A stretch of DNA of 47,686 nucleotides from Halarchaeoplasma sp046498385 (GCA_046498385.1 JAWOAU010000070.1:1-47686); one strand, 5' to 3'. Counted from the first letter of the stretch, positions 31,597 through 40,607 are shown. The notes: generated by a model from the sequence alone, not told the origin. A program made the numbers and translations.

Positions 31597-32339
31597 CCAA
31601 TTTCCTCCATCTCATATGTGATGTGCTCTCCTTCTTTACTGAACTCCACCAGCTTTAAAGGAGTGTTTAGATACTGTGCGGCAGTGGTCAGGTAAGCACT
31701 GCAAAGGGGACATCCCGTACGAGTGCACACCGCCTCATTATTCTCCCTCAATGAGTTACAGTGATCCTGGTATGTACCGTGGGTGATCCTTACTTTTACA
31801 TTTCCGTCCTCTTCCCTCAAACTGTAGGATTTCGCCAGTCCCAGCCCATGGGTAAGTATCCCCATGACTTCCCTAGCACCTTCGATTCCATCGACCGGGG
31901 TCTCAAGGTTCTTTTCCGCGAGTTTCATCAGATGATGGCCGGGAGGCGTTAGGGCGATACCGATCCGTCCACCGGCGGATGATACGATGACCATATCATC
32001 TTGAATATCGGGCAGTTCCTGGAATTCATCCACCGGGACGTATGTTTTTCCCTCACTGAGAACTTCTCCCGGTGGTACCTGGACCATATCTCCGGTGATG
32101 CCAAGATCATCCAGCAGCTCGTCCATCGTATCCACATCCGATCTCATGGCCGATATGCTGACGTCCTCGTCAACTGTTCCTCCGGTCATAACCATGATGG
32201 TGAATATGCCGATAAAAATAGAGCCGATACCGGCGTTTATGTGTGCGGTCAACAGGATAAGATATATCCCTATCACTATGAAAGCCGCACCGAATATTGT
32301 GGATGTGATATCTGGGAATAGCCGCTGGATTCGCTTCAT
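31593..32339 (-). CDS. Membrane-anchored protein with a C-terminal cysteine-containing domain, unknown
   Basis: 248 residues. Two N-terminal TM helices (TIFGAAFIVIGIYLILLTAH and IGSIFIGIFTIMVMTGG) precede a cytoplasmic part. A linker with repeated VDEDVSISAMRSDVDTMDEL-type acidic sequence leads to a globular region ending in HGTYQDHCNSL and CTRTGCPLCSAYLTTAAQYL, with four cysteines (HC…C…C-x2-C). The GCPLCSAY phrase is reminiscent of V4R/small-molecule or heme-NO sensor-like domains, where cysteines and a preceding His bind metal; this is a weak resemblance. Coupled to the 83-aa membrane protein by a four-base overlap. Confidence 0.6.
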   Translation of the reverse strand: MKRIQRLFPDITSTIFGAAFIVIGIYLILLTAHINAGIGSIFIGIFTIMVMTGGTVDEDVSISAMRSDVDTMDELLDDLGITGDMVQVPPGEVLSEGKTYVPVDEFQELPDIQDDMVIVSSAGGRIGIALTPPGHHLMKLAEKNLETPVDGIEGAREVMGILTHGLGLAKSYSLREEDGNVKVRITHGTYQDHCNSLRENNEAVCTRTGCPLCSAYLTTAAQYLNTPLKLVEFSKEGEHITYEMEEIG

Positions 32340-32417
32340 ATCTGTCGGTTGTAAGTGGAAAAGATAAATAAAAGTATCGCAAAGTTTTTTAACATCGCTT
32401 ATACATCTGTCCGTTGG

Positions 32418-34469
32418 ATGCTGAAACGATACGGTGCAGTTATGGTGTGCACGCTGATGCTTACATTTCCCCTCCTATATCCATCGGTCTTGGGTGCCCA
32501 TGAAGACTTCGACGAGGCAGAAGAAGACATAGACGCACTTCTCTCGGCGCTTCGGATAGTTCATATCAATATGGTGGACGCTCTCAACTCCACCGTATCG
32601 GTCGACTACACCTTTGATGCTGAGAGAATGGAATTCAATTATACTGAAGGACCACTGAAGGACGCTCAAGAAAGGTCCTACCAAGCTTTCCAAGGAACCG
32701 ACCCCGCCAGGCAGATAATAGATGATATAGAGGGCGAGGTGCCGAGTTATGTATATCTTCACGAACTTTATCTGCCCTATTACAACACCTCCCATACACT
32801 CAACGGATTTTCTCAGGAGCACATAGGAGTGCTGCTTAACATATCTTCAGCAGTGGATCTATACGCCGAATCCAACGGTACTGACTACACGTTGATGAGC
32901 CAGGGCCTGCAGTCTATCGAGGATGCTCTTCTTAATCTTCAGAAAATGGAGGATCATCATATGTCTCTTTCAGTTCAGATAGGGAACCTGAATCGAACGG
33001 TCATGAATCCCGCCGCCATGGAAGATCTAACCCAGGAACTTCCTGTCTTGATCCAAAGATACCGAGATCTCATCGACCAGATACTCGCATCGTATGAACA
33101 CGTTCCTCCATACCTGAGCCTCAACGTGCCGGAAAGCGTACATCCCAGCGAAACCTTTACCTGCAGTGGATTTTATTGGAATAGGAGTTTTATCGCCGGG
33201 GAGGAAATATCCATCATTGTTCAAGGCATCGGTAATTTTACAGTGGATACAGACAAAGATGGTCATTATTCTATGGATGTAAAAGTCCCCTGGGATATGC
33301 TGGGTGTGATAGGATTGAACGCTTCTACTTCCCAGGGCATGTGGGTGGAAGCGAACATCACGGTGGAAAAGTACGATACAGAGATCGTAGTTACGGCTGA
33401 CAAGCTTGCTTATTATCGGGAAGATATAACGATCGAAGGACGCTTCAGGACTGAAGCCACTGTGGATCTTTCCTTGATACGGTTGAATGCATCGCATATC
33501 GGTGATTTTACTCCGGGACCCTCTGGTCAGATATCGTTGGAGTACAACTCATCTGATTTTCGATGGGGAGACAATCAGATCGAGGTGAAATTCTCCGGTA
33601 ACGATACATTGAAACCCAGTTCCGCAGAGGCACGGTTCGAAATCAGTGTCCCTACTGTTTTGCTCCTCGACGGAGTTGTCCAAGAGAAAAACGTTTCATT
33701 TAATGGAACACTGTACAACGAAACCCATGGAACTGGCTTACCGGGAGAAAGGATTTATCTGTATCTCGATGACTATTCTGTAAGCGATTCCGCCACCGAT
33801 TCAAATGGTAATTACAGCTTCAACCTGACTATAGATGATATATCCCCGGGACACTACACGGTAACCACGAGATATTATGGAAGTGATATATATCGACATA
33901 CCACCTCCTCTCCATTCTACCTTCTTGTTACCGATGATTCTGTGTACATAAGCCCCACGCCAATAGAGAACGGTGAACCAAACGGTGATGAACCAAACGG
34001 TGACGACCCAAACGGTGATGACGACCATCTGTTATCAGTATTGGATCACGACATGTTGATACTGTTTTTAGTAGCGTTCATGCTTTTGCTTATCACCGTG
34101 TTTTATTTAAAGAACAAGAAAGAGGAGGATAAAGAAGAACCCGTTGAAACTGCGACTCCGAAAAAGCGTAAAGTCGAATTAACTAAGAAGAGTAAAGATG
34201 TGGAGATCATAGAAACGGAAGATGTTTTGGAATCCTACGGTGAATTCGTTTATGAGATAGATTCCAGAGATATAATCAGGTTGTCCCCTGGAAAAACTCA
34301 CCGGGAAATACAAGAGGACATGATACGGCTTTACGGACTGAGAGATCACTTTGAAACCGTGACCGGTATATTCGAGAAAATTTCTTTCACAGATATAAGC
34401 GCGGATAGGGAAGACATCAAGCGATACCGCCGCTCGATGGAAAAGATTTGGGGGGTCTGTTTCTCATGA
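32418..34469 (+). CDS. Surface protein with Ig-like repeats, one TM and a cytoplasmic DUF4129 domain
   Basis: 683 residues from the ATG at 32418 (MLKRYGAVMVCTLMLTF, signal peptide); an in-frame GTG at 32355 overlaps the AT-rich promoter. A helical stalk (about 30-230) is followed by Ig-like or carboxypeptidase-regulatory-like beta domains (about 235-515, with TDKDGHYSM and SATDSNGNYSFNL calcium-type turns). An Asn-Gly-Asp repeat linker leads into one TM (ILFLVAFMLLLITVFYL). The C-terminus (about 600-683) is DUF4129-like: YGEFVYEIDSRDIIRL, then LSPGKTHREIQEDM. DUF4129 domains normally sit with transglutaminase, MoxR and DUF58 proteins, as here. First gene of the plus-strand half of the MoxR locus. 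Confidence 0.8.
   Translation: MLKRYGAVMVCTLMLTFPLLYPSVLGAHEDFDEAEEDIDALLSALRIVHINMVDALNSTVSVDYTFDAERMEFNYTEGPLKDAQERSYQAFQGTDPARQIIDDIEGEVPSYVYLHELYLPYYNTSHTLNGFSQEHIGVLLNISSAVDLYAESNGTDYTLMSQGLQSIEDALLNLQKMEDHHMSLSVQIGNLNRTVMNPAAMEDLTQELPVLIQRYRDLIDQILASYEHVPPYLSLNVPESVHPSETFTCSGFYWNRSFIAGEEISIIVQGIGNFTVDTDKDGHYSMDVKVPWDMLGVIGLNASTSQGMWVEANITVEKYDTEIVVTADKLAYYREDITIEGRFRTEATVDLSLIRLNASHIGDFTPGPSGQISLEYNSSDFRWGDNQIEVKFSGNDTLKPSSAEARFEISVPTVLLLDGVVQEKNVSFNGTLYNETHGTGLPGERIYLYLDDYSVSDSATDSNGNYSFNLTIDDISPGHYTVTTRYYGSDIYRHTTSSPFYLLVTDDSVYISPTPIENGEPNGDEPNGDDPNGDDDHLLSVLDHDMLILFLVAFMLLLITVFYLKNKKEEDKEEPVETATPKKRKVELTKKSKDVEIIETEDVLESYGEFVYEIDSRDIIRLSPGKTHREIQEDMIRLYGLRDHFETVTGIFEKISFTDISADREDIKRYRRSMEKIWGVCFS
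33978..34022 (+). repeat. Three tandem 15-bp units encoding PNGD(D/E) linker
   Basis: CCAAACGGTGAtGAA, CCAAACGGTGAcGAC and CCAAACGGTGAtGAC follow each other in frame and encode PNGDE-PNGDD-PNGDD just before the TM helix. Copy number of such a unit could vary between strains and alter linker length. Confidence 0.8.
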
Positions 34470-35524
34470 AGGAAAATGTTAAGCGGTTCGTATTCTACAT
34501 ATCCGTTATCTCCGTGATCGCACTGATCTTTTTCCTCTCGATGTTCGCACCCATGGTTTCCACCAGTGCCGATTTCAGTATTTACAACACTGGCTGGAAC
34601 GGATGTAGTTCATTGGCTGTAAGAACATATGAAACAGGTAACTTCGTACCCAACCTAGAGCTGGCAGATGGTGACGAGATTGAGGTGGTCCAGAGAGACC
34701 TCACATCCTACCGTGTAGAGCCGACCAACACATCCATAGTATTCATAGGGCCCGATAAGTCCTTTGGCGGGGATGAAATCTCCTACATTCATTCCTTCCT
34801 GATGAGCGGCGGCATGGTTCTATTGGCCGATGACTTCGGCACGGGCAATACACTGCTGCAGGGATTAAACACCACCTCCTCTTTCCGCACCGAACCGCTC
34901 ATGGACCTCTCCTTCGAAAAAAGCCCTCACTTCCCGGTGATATTTGATATCGCACCACATCCATTGACTGAAGGAGTGGAAATGCTGATGCTAAATCACC
35001 CCACCGCTTTAAGGCTTGATCCAAATGCTACGTCTGTATTCAACAGCAGTTCCGCCTCCTGGCTGAAGGACGGACCTCAGGGCCGGCAACACATCCTCAG
35101 TATAGAAAATTATGGAGAAGGTGAATTGATACTGCTATCAGACCCCAGTTTGCTGATAAACTCCATGCTGGATAAGAGGGACAATCGACAGTTGATAGTC
35201 AACATGATAGATCATCTAACCGAGGAGCGCGCCAGGGTCATATTCGACGAGAGTCACAGGAGTATGAACATATTATACAGTATGGTATACAACTACAGCC
35301 CTCCGTCGGAAACGACGATCTTTCTCTTGATGGGCGTGGGTTTTGCAGCTAGTACGGTTGCCGTTTTATACATGGACTGGAGAAAGCTGCTTCTTTTTCC
35401 GATGCGGTTATTTAGAAAAGAAGAACGGCAGGATGTGGTGGAAAAAGTATTAAAAGAAAATCCCGATTGGGATGAACGGAAGCTTAGGATAATTTACAAA
35501 AGGTTTTCAAATGAAAGCGAATAA
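34466..35524 (+). CDS. DUF4350-type membrane protein of the MoxR locus
   Basis: 352 residues, starting at the ATG that overlaps the upstream stop (ATGA). N-terminal TM (FYISVISVIALIFFLSMFAP), then a large external or periplasm-facing Rossmann-like domain: IVFIGPDKSFGGDEI, SYIHSFLMSGGMVLLADDFG and GELILLSDPSLLINSMLD, a pattern typical of DUF4350/GATase-like folds, and ARVIFDESHRS. A second TM (TIFLLMGVGFAASTVAVLY) and a basic cytoplasmic tail close the protein. DUF4350 proteins accompany MoxR, DUF58 and DUF4129 genes in bacteria and archaea; the function is unknown. Overlaps the MoxR start by 14 bases. Confidence 0.75.
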   Translation: MKENVKRFVFYISVISVIALIFFLSMFAPMVSTSADFSIYNTGWNGCSSLAVRTYETGNFVPNLELADGDEIEVVQRDLTSYRVEPTNTSIVFIGPDKSFGGDEISYIHSFLMSGGMVLLADDFGTGNTLLQGLNTTSSFRTEPLMDLSFEKSPHFPVIFDIAPHPLTEGVEMLMLNHPTALRLDPNATSVFNSSSASWLKDGPQGRQHILSIENYGEGELILLSDPSLLINSMLDKRDNRQLIVNMIDHLTEERARVIFDESHRSMNILYSMVYNYSPPSETTIFLLMGVGFAASTVAVLYMDWRKLLLFPMRLFRKEERQDVVEKVLKENPDWDERKLRIIYKRFSNESE

Positions 35525-36464
35525 TTACGGAAAAAAATTCAAAGCCATCAAATCGGAGATCGGCAGGGTGGTAGTGGGTTACGAAGAAGTGGTAGACGAC
35601 TTCCTTGTATGCCTGATGACCGGCGGCCATCTTCTACTGGAAGGTGTACCTGGCATAGCTAAGACCACCTTGATAAAGGAATTCACCAAGGTGATCGGGA
35701 TGGACTACAAACGTATACAGTTCACCCAGGACATGCTTCCAGCGGACATAACTGGCCATTACTTCTACGACAGTAAATCCGGTAAATTCGAATTAAGGAA
35801 AGGCCCTGTGTTCACCCACGTGCTCATGGCCGACGAGATAAACCGTGCACCGCCAAAGACCCAATCCGCTTTGATCGAGGCTATGCAGGAGAGACAGGTG
35901 ACCATCGAGGGTAACACCATCCATCTCAATGATCCCTTTTTTGTTGTGGCAACCCGTAACCCTATAGAGACGGAAGGAGTGTACCCTCTACCCGAAGCCC
36001 AGTTAGATAGGTTCATGATCAAGTCCGACATGAGGTATCTGTCCCCGGAAGCCGAACTTGACCTTTTAGAGTTAAAGAACAAGGACGATGGAAAAAAGGT
36101 GAGGAGTATGGGTGGAGCACTTCGGGACAATCTCTATGGACTCCACCGCACCGTTTATGTATCTTCGGACATACTCAAGTACATACGGGACATAGTTTTA
36201 GAGACGAGGATGGTAGAGGAGCTAAGCCTGGGGGCTAGTCCCAGGGCCGCAGAGCAGCTTCTCTATGCTTCCAAGGCATATGCATTACTGAAAGGCCGTA
36301 GATACGTCATACCTGACGATGTGAAGAACATATGCAAAAAAGTCGTCCCACACCGATTGATACTCACGGTGGATGCGGAGCTGGAGAATGTAAGCAAATT
36401 AGAAGTTTTAACTAATATATTGGAAGAAAAGGTCGAGGCGCCCAAGGGCAAGTTCAAGTCTTGA
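35511..36464 (+). CDS. MoxR-family AAA+ ATPase
   Basis: 317 residues. Walker A is GVPGIAKTTLIKEF, followed by ITGHYFYDSKSGKFELRKGPVF. The Walker B/sensor regions MADEINRAPPKTQSALIEAMQERQVT and FFVVATRNPIETEGVYPLPEAQLDRF are diagnostic of MoxR. MoxR ATPases act as chaperones that insert metals or mature complexes with von Willebrand-type partners; the DUF58 gene on the other strand (with a DxSxS metal site) is the expected partner. Last gene of the plus-strand half, with its 3' end overlapping the convergent gene by 11 bases. Confidence 0.93.
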   Translation: MKANNYGKKFKAIKSEIGRVVVGYEEVVDDFLVCLMTGGHLLLEGVPGIAKTTLIKEFTKVIGMDYKRIQFTQDMLPADITGHYFYDSKSGKFELRKGPVFTHVLMADEINRAPPKTQSALIEAMQERQVTIEGNTIHLNDPFFVVATRNPIETEGVYPLPEAQLDRFMIKSDMRYLSPEAELDLLELKNKDDGKKVRSMGGALRDNLYGLHRTVYVSSDILKYIRDIVLETRMVEELSLGASPRAAEQLLYASKAYALLKGRRYVIPDDVKNICKKVVPHRLILTVDAELENVSKLEVLTNILEEKVEAPKGKFKS

Positions 36465-36951
36465 AGGGTATGAGATCGTATACGAGGTATATAAGCGCGG
36501 CGCAGCCCGATAGTACCAAGGCCTGGGGGCCCTGATTTCCTGATACTAAAAGATATTCTTGCAGACCACCGTATACCACGATCGAATAGAATATTACCGG
36601 CACTGATGCAAAATAACTTACAGAAACCGCCGTAGTGATTTTGTTAGTGAAAAATTCATCAGAAAGCACCACCGACCAGTAGATCATAAGTGGTATTATG
36701 AACACAGCTACGTAAAATAACAGGGGGTAGAATTCATCCAGTCCTACGGTACCTATGGAATGCGGTAAAAGTATGGAAACTAAGATCAATCCTGGAAAAG
36801 CTGCAGCACGTTTTTCCAAATAAACTGCGATCGATACGCTCAACAAGGCGGCGACCGCCGCGGTTATGATCAACCAATTTGTTGTAAGGCTTAAGATGAC
36901 AAAGGTAAGCAGGATCCCCAAGAGGTGCACACTTGGCTTACGGACCTTCAT
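36454..36951 (-). CDS. Membrane protein of the MoxR/DUF58 locus, 165 aa
   Basis: About five hydrophobic segments (LLGILLTFVILSLTTNWLI, LLSVSIAVYL, FPGLILVSILLPH, YPLLFYVAVFIIPLMIYWSVV and a C-terminal ALVLSGCAALIYLVYDLI). No family is recognised. The start ATG overlaps the DUF58 stop by four bases, so it belongs to the DUF1616-DUF58 operon. It is probably the small membrane component often found next to DUF58 proteins. The last 11 bases overlap the convergent MoxR gene. Confidence 0.6.
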   Translation of the reverse strand: MKVRKPSVHLLGILLTFVILSLTTNWLIITAAVAALLSVSIAVYLEKRAAAFPGLILVSILLPHSIGTVGLDEFYPLLFYVAVFIIPLMIYWSVVLSDEFFTNKITTAVSVSYFASVPVIFYSIVVYGGLQEYLLVSGNQGPQALVLSGCAALIYLVYDLIPFKT

Positions 36952-38318
36952 CTTCCCTCCTCCAGTATCCTAAGGCCCTCTTTTCCCGGATGCATTTCGA
37001 AGACCTTTGCGCCGGTCTTGTATAGCATTCGTATCATCGCTTCCAGCCGCAGATAATCTTGGTAAACCATCTTTAATATGTTTTCATCATCTCCATGGGC
37101 CTCGTACCATGGTGAGAAGGGGATGATCACCCATACGCTGTGTTTCATGGCCTTCAGTTTTTCCACTGATTTTATAGTTAGTTCCGGACGGGTTTCCATA
37201 TCGGTTATGAATATAGCAAGAGAGCGTTTATGAACACTTTTATTAAGATTTTTGATCCCCCGCACCAGCCCCCCTATCCCTTTGGAAGATCTTCCATACC
37301 GTAGTTTACTCACGTTCTCCACGAATTGACGCTCCGCATCTCTCAGGTTATGGATGGTTACGTTTTCCTTGTACCTTAAATTGTTGTATGGTATCGAGGG
37401 TTTAGGCGGCGGGATATCGACGATGGCTTTGTACATGCGGTTAAAGGTAGCACGTTTTTGTTCCGGCTTTTGATAAAATAATACGTCTCGGTGATCATAA
37501 ACGGTCAAACCGATATCGTGACCTGAGAGTTCCAGTTCCTTTAGAAGCTCGATGGTAAGAAAGGTGACGTGATTATGCTTTTTCTTTCCCCTCCTCATGG
37601 ATGGAGACATATCCAGGAACAGACAGCATTCCAGTAAAGTCACCTTTTCGTACTCCTTTGTCATCAATTTGCCGAACTTTGAAACCGATTTCCAGTGTAT
37701 ATCTCTCCATCGATCCCCTGGATGATATTCCCTGATCTCCTCCAGCTCCCCGGAGGTAGTGGTAAATCTTCGGATATCCCTCACCAGCTCTTCCAAGTGC
37801 ACCCTATGGGCGTATGCCTTCGCGTGTCTGATGGCTTCCTTTGAAGGATAAACTATCATATTTACCTCTGCCGGGTGATTGAACTCCGTACGGTAGAGTC
37901 CCATGGGATCGTATAAAGTCCCGTTTAAAGCACCCACCTTCGTTTTACCGGGAGTTGTGGGATGGAGTGTATATTCAAAGAGGGCTTTTGATTTAACCAG
38001 TTGATCGAATCGGCGTCCGTCCTTGTTTTCTAGATCGTCATCCGGGTCCAAAGATAACCTTAACGGGCCTGGGGATTCAAGGCTGTGGGTGATGTTGATC
38101 CCTTCATCAACGTAGGCTATATCCTGCTTTACAACGGTATCTACATCTATGCGTGATTTCTCTTTTATCAGGTAGGTGCGAGAGTAAAGAAAAAGAGATA
38201 ACAGACCGGCTCCCATCATTGCCATGAATGGGTTCTGCAAAAAGTAAGCCCCTATGAAAAGGTATACCGGTACCAGCAGGAGTACCCTCCCCCTTTTGGT
38301 TAGCTGCATAGAAGACAT
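36948..38318 (-). CDS. DUF58 protein with vWA-like metal site
   Basis: 456 residues. Two N-terminal TM helices (VLLLVPVYLFIGAYFL, FMAMMGAGLLSLFLYS) and an external-type beta domain (about 55-170) precede the DUF58 core: IREYHPGDRWRDIHWKSVSKFGKLMTKEYE, followed by the MIDAS-type CLFLDMSPSMRRG (DxSxS). The remaining ~200 residues form a Rossmann-like vWA domain ending in KVFEMHPGKEG. DUF58 proteins partner with MoxR ATPases. It starts one base after the DUF1616 stop. Because the paired MoxR gene is on the opposite strand, the two halves are controlled separately, unlike most loci of this type. Confidence 0.9.
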   Translation of the reverse strand: MSSMQLTKRGRVLLLVPVYLFIGAYFLQNPFMAMMGAGLLSLFLYSRTYLIKEKSRIDVDTVVKQDIAYVDEGINITHSLESPGPLRLSLDPDDDLENKDGRRFDQLVKSKALFEYTLHPTTPGKTKVGALNGTLYDPMGLYRTEFNHPAEVNMIVYPSKEAIRHAKAYAHRVHLEELVRDIRRFTTTSGELEEIREYHPGDRWRDIHWKSVSKFGKLMTKEYEKVTLLECCLFLDMSPSMRRGKKKHNHVTFLTIELLKELELSGHDIGLTVYDHRDVLFYQKPEQKRATFNRMYKAIVDIPPPKPSIPYNNLRYKENVTIHNLRDAERQFVENVSKLRYGRSSKGIGGLVRGIKNLNKSVHKRSLAIFITDMETRPELTIKSVEKLKAMKHSVWVIIPFSPWYEAHGDDENILKMVYQDYLRLEAMIRMLYKTGAKVFEMHPGKEGLRILEEGR

Positions 38319-38319
38319 A

Positions 38320-39309
38320 TCAACCCTCCTCTGTCACCGTTACCCACAGATGAAGGTTTCTGTATGGCTCCGTATCATCGAGAGTGAACTCCTCTGTTCT
38401 GAAAAGCAAGAATTGCACCATGTATAGACCAGGCTCTTCTAGGGTATAGTTAAGGTGTTTGGTGAATTTTTCTTCGTGGCTCAGTGTAAAACCGGTGAAA
38501 TACGTGGTTGAAGGTGACAGGGTCATGTTGTAATCTTCGGGTATCTCTTCATCCGTCATATTTTGAGAGTCGAAGAAAATTTCTAGTCCTGTTTCGATAT
38601 CTCCTTCATCTTCTAAATCCTGGTGAGACTCATAATTGGTGGATGCTGCTCTTATAACCATATGGTAATCCATGTCTCGGTGTTCCCGATTTACAGTTCC
38701 CAGTATTACGTGTCCCGACTGATTGATTGATAAAGAGGTAGGATAATCATCCGCCATACCTCCTGGTCCTAGAACATAAAAGTCCGTGAACCTCTCACCG
38801 GTTCTCGGGGTTGTGATGATGTACGCGGCCAGGACAACGGATGATATAAGCAGTACTACGGTGCCCACGGCCAGGAGTTTGTCGATGGTATCGTATTCGC
38901 TCCAATTCGGCTGCTCTATATTGATATTCACGTCGAAACGTTCTTCCTGTGGGATCGATATTCTGCGCAGGTAGGAAAGTGCACACAGACACAGTATGAG
39001 AACAGATAAAGAGGTGAGTATGGACGTGAGAGTTATATTCCAAACATAGTTCAACAATAGGCCGACTAGCGGGGTGAGAGCGATACTCAAACCGAATGAA
39101 AGGGCTAACCTCTCCACGTGGTCCAGGCCTTGTTCTTCGGGAAAGAGGGATGATATAAGGGCATAACCGGGGAAAAAAAGAAGGAACGGCAGGCCCAGTA
39201 CCGGACGAAGTACCGAATCCGGTGCGAACACAATTATAGGTATGAGTATCCCGGTAAGCAGCACAACGACCAGTAGGTCCCATGGTTTTTCGTCAGTATG
39301 TATCTCCAA
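38320..39309 (-). CDS. DUF1616 membrane protein
   Basis: 329 residues, apparently from a TTG at 39309 with AGGTGT about seven bases upstream; no ATG is well placed. Four N-terminal TM segments (LLVVVLLTGILIPIIVFAP, LPFLLFFPGYALISSLFP, ALSFGLSIALTPLVGLLLNYV, LTSILTSLSVLILCLCALSYL) contain the DUF1616 signature FFPGYALISSLFPEE…LDxxERLALSFGLS. A fifth TM near residue 155 leads to an external beta domain (about 185-329). DUF1616 proteins are often encoded with MoxR/DUF58 or exopolysaccharide and archaeal surface-protein genes. First gene of the minus-strand half of the locus. Confidence 0.85.
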   Translation of the reverse strand: MEIHTDEKPWDLLVVVLLTGILIPIIVFAPDSVLRPVLGLPFLLFFPGYALISSLFPEEQGLDHVERLALSFGLSIALTPLVGLLLNYVWNITLTSILTSLSVLILCLCALSYLRRISIPQEERFDVNINIEQPNWSEYDTIDKLLAVGTVVLLISSVVLAAYIITTPRTGERFTDFYVLGPGGMADDYPTSLSINQSGHVILGTVNREHRDMDYHMVIRAASTNYESHQDLEDEGDIETGLEIFFDSQNMTDEEIPEDYNMTLSPSTTYFTGFTLSHEEKFTKHLNYTLEEPGLYMVQFLLFRTEEFTLDDTEPYRNLHLWVTVTEEG

Positions 39310-39363
39310 TCTCAGACACCTTTGGACATCATTTTGTTCACCGTATAAATCCTTTCCGACACA

Positions 39364-39702
39364 TCAACCTTCCTCCGAGTAAACGGATTCGCACTGAACG
39401 TAGGCCGACCCCTTTTTCAAAGCGATCTCCGCCTTCTGCAGCTCCCTGCCGAGGTAGGCGGCGTGGTCCAACCGAGAGACTAGTTTCTTGTTAACGATGG
39501 TATCACAGATAGCCTTTGCCTCGGTCCCTTTGATCACGGTGGTCAACCTACCTGTCTCCACCTGAAATCTACCGCTTTTTTTTACGTTCTGGTAGTGCTC
39601 CACGAATATGTACTCGTCCTTTAAAAAGATGACAAAAAAGCCCTTTGGATCGAACACCATCTCTTCATCTTTCCTTGCCTTAATCACATCAACCTCTTTC
39701 AT
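39364..39702 (-). CDS. DUF4346-like small protein at the end of the methyl-transfer operon
   Basis: 112 residues, soluble. It reads DPKGFFVIFLKDEYIFVEHY, then GRLTTVIKGTEAKAICDTI and SRLDHAAYLGRELQKAEIAL. SRLDHAAYLGRELxKAE is, as I recall, the core of DUF4346, a domain of unknown function seen in archaea and some bacteria near pterin and methyltransferase proteins. It overlaps the methionine synthase gene by 14 bases and is the last gene of the operon, so it should work with MtrA/MtrH or the synthase. An enzyme or adaptor role is unproven. Confidence 0.6.
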   Translation of the reverse strand: MKEVDVIKARKDEEMVFDPKGFFVIFLKDEYIFVEHYQNVKKSGRFQVETGRLTTVIKGTEAKAICDTIVNKKLVSRLDHAAYLGRELQKAEIALKKGSAYVQCESVYSEEG

Positions 39703-40576
39703 TAAGCACCATCTCTCTTGCTTTTACCATATTTATCAGCTTATTTCGAGCCACTTCTTCGGGTAGATTCCTCAACCCACAGTCGGGATCTATCATGGAA
39801 GCCGGACCGAAGGTGTCCAAGACCTTCTGAATCCTTTCTACAATTACATCTACCTTTTCCACGTGGGGTTCGGTACTGACGACGCCGACGGCAAAGCGCT
39901 GGCTGAATCCCATATCTCCATAGATACCATACAATGAGGGATAATCGGTGAACTCGTGGTCCAATATATCCACATCATACTCCACTAGTTCCCGGGCGAT
40001 GTTGCCCACGTCACCACACACATGGAGGGCGGTTTTTACCTTAACATCTAACACGTTCTCAACGGCTTCTTTTACGGAATCGTGGTAATCCATGGACAAA
40101 AAAGGTTCATCGACCTGTATGAAATCACATATACCGGATAATACCCTTGCTTCTTTGTGCAGCGCATCGGCGATATCAAACATGCATTCCTCTTTCGATC
40201 CATAATAAAGGTCTTTAACCGAGTTCGCCATGGTCCACGGGCCTGTGATTATGCCCTTTAATTTAACGCCCTGAGGGAGTAATTTTTTTACCCGCTCCTG
40301 ATCCTCTGCGGTTATGGGTCCTTTATAACATATTTTAGATATGATCTCCACGCGTTCCTTGATACGAAACCCCCTAAGCCCCCTGGCAAAGATGGATATC
40401 ATGTCCCCCCTTGTTTGGCCGTCGGAAACGAGTTTCACACCGGACTCGACCTGGGCTTTCACCGCCTGTTCCATGCTCTTTAAAAACGGGTCCTTTCCGG
40501 CATGATACGCCCTCTCCAGAAAACTTGGTTCAAGCTTTGAAGGATAACTGCCGACTACCGTGGTGGTTAGGTCCAT
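39689..40576 (-). CDS. Core methionine synthase (MetE C-terminal type, archaeal)
   Basis: 295 residues: only the catalytic TIM barrel of MetE, without the N-terminal half that holds methyltetrahydrofolate-polyglutamate in the long MetE. TTTVVGSYPS opens the barrel. Zinc ligands are visible as His and Cys in LHVCGD and Cys in IDPDCGLRN, with the middle ligand expected in the IDIxDHE-like VDILDHEFTD region. Archaeal short MetE proteins (sometimes called MesA/MesB) methylate homocysteine and, in methanogens, take methyl groups from a corrinoid donor. Its place directly downstream of MtrA and MtrH (31 bases after MtrH) suggests methyl-MtrA is the donor here. Confidence 0.88.
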   Translation of the reverse strand: MDLTTTVVGSYPSKLEPSFLERAYHAGKDPFLKSMEQAVKAQVESGVKLVSDGQTRGDMISIFARGLRGFRIKERVEIISKICYKGPITAEDQERVKKLLPQGVKLKGIITGPWTMANSVKDLYYGSKEECMFDIADALHKEARVLSGICDFIQVDEPFLSMDYHDSVKEAVENVLDVKVKTALHVCGDVGNIARELVEYDVDILDHEFTDYPSLYGIYGDMGFSQRFAVGVVSTEPHVEKVDVIVERIQKVLDTFGPASMIDPDCGLRNLPEEVARNKLINMVKAREMVLNERG

Positions 40577-40607
40577 GTTCAGGGATATGGCAACATACTA
40601 AAAAAGG

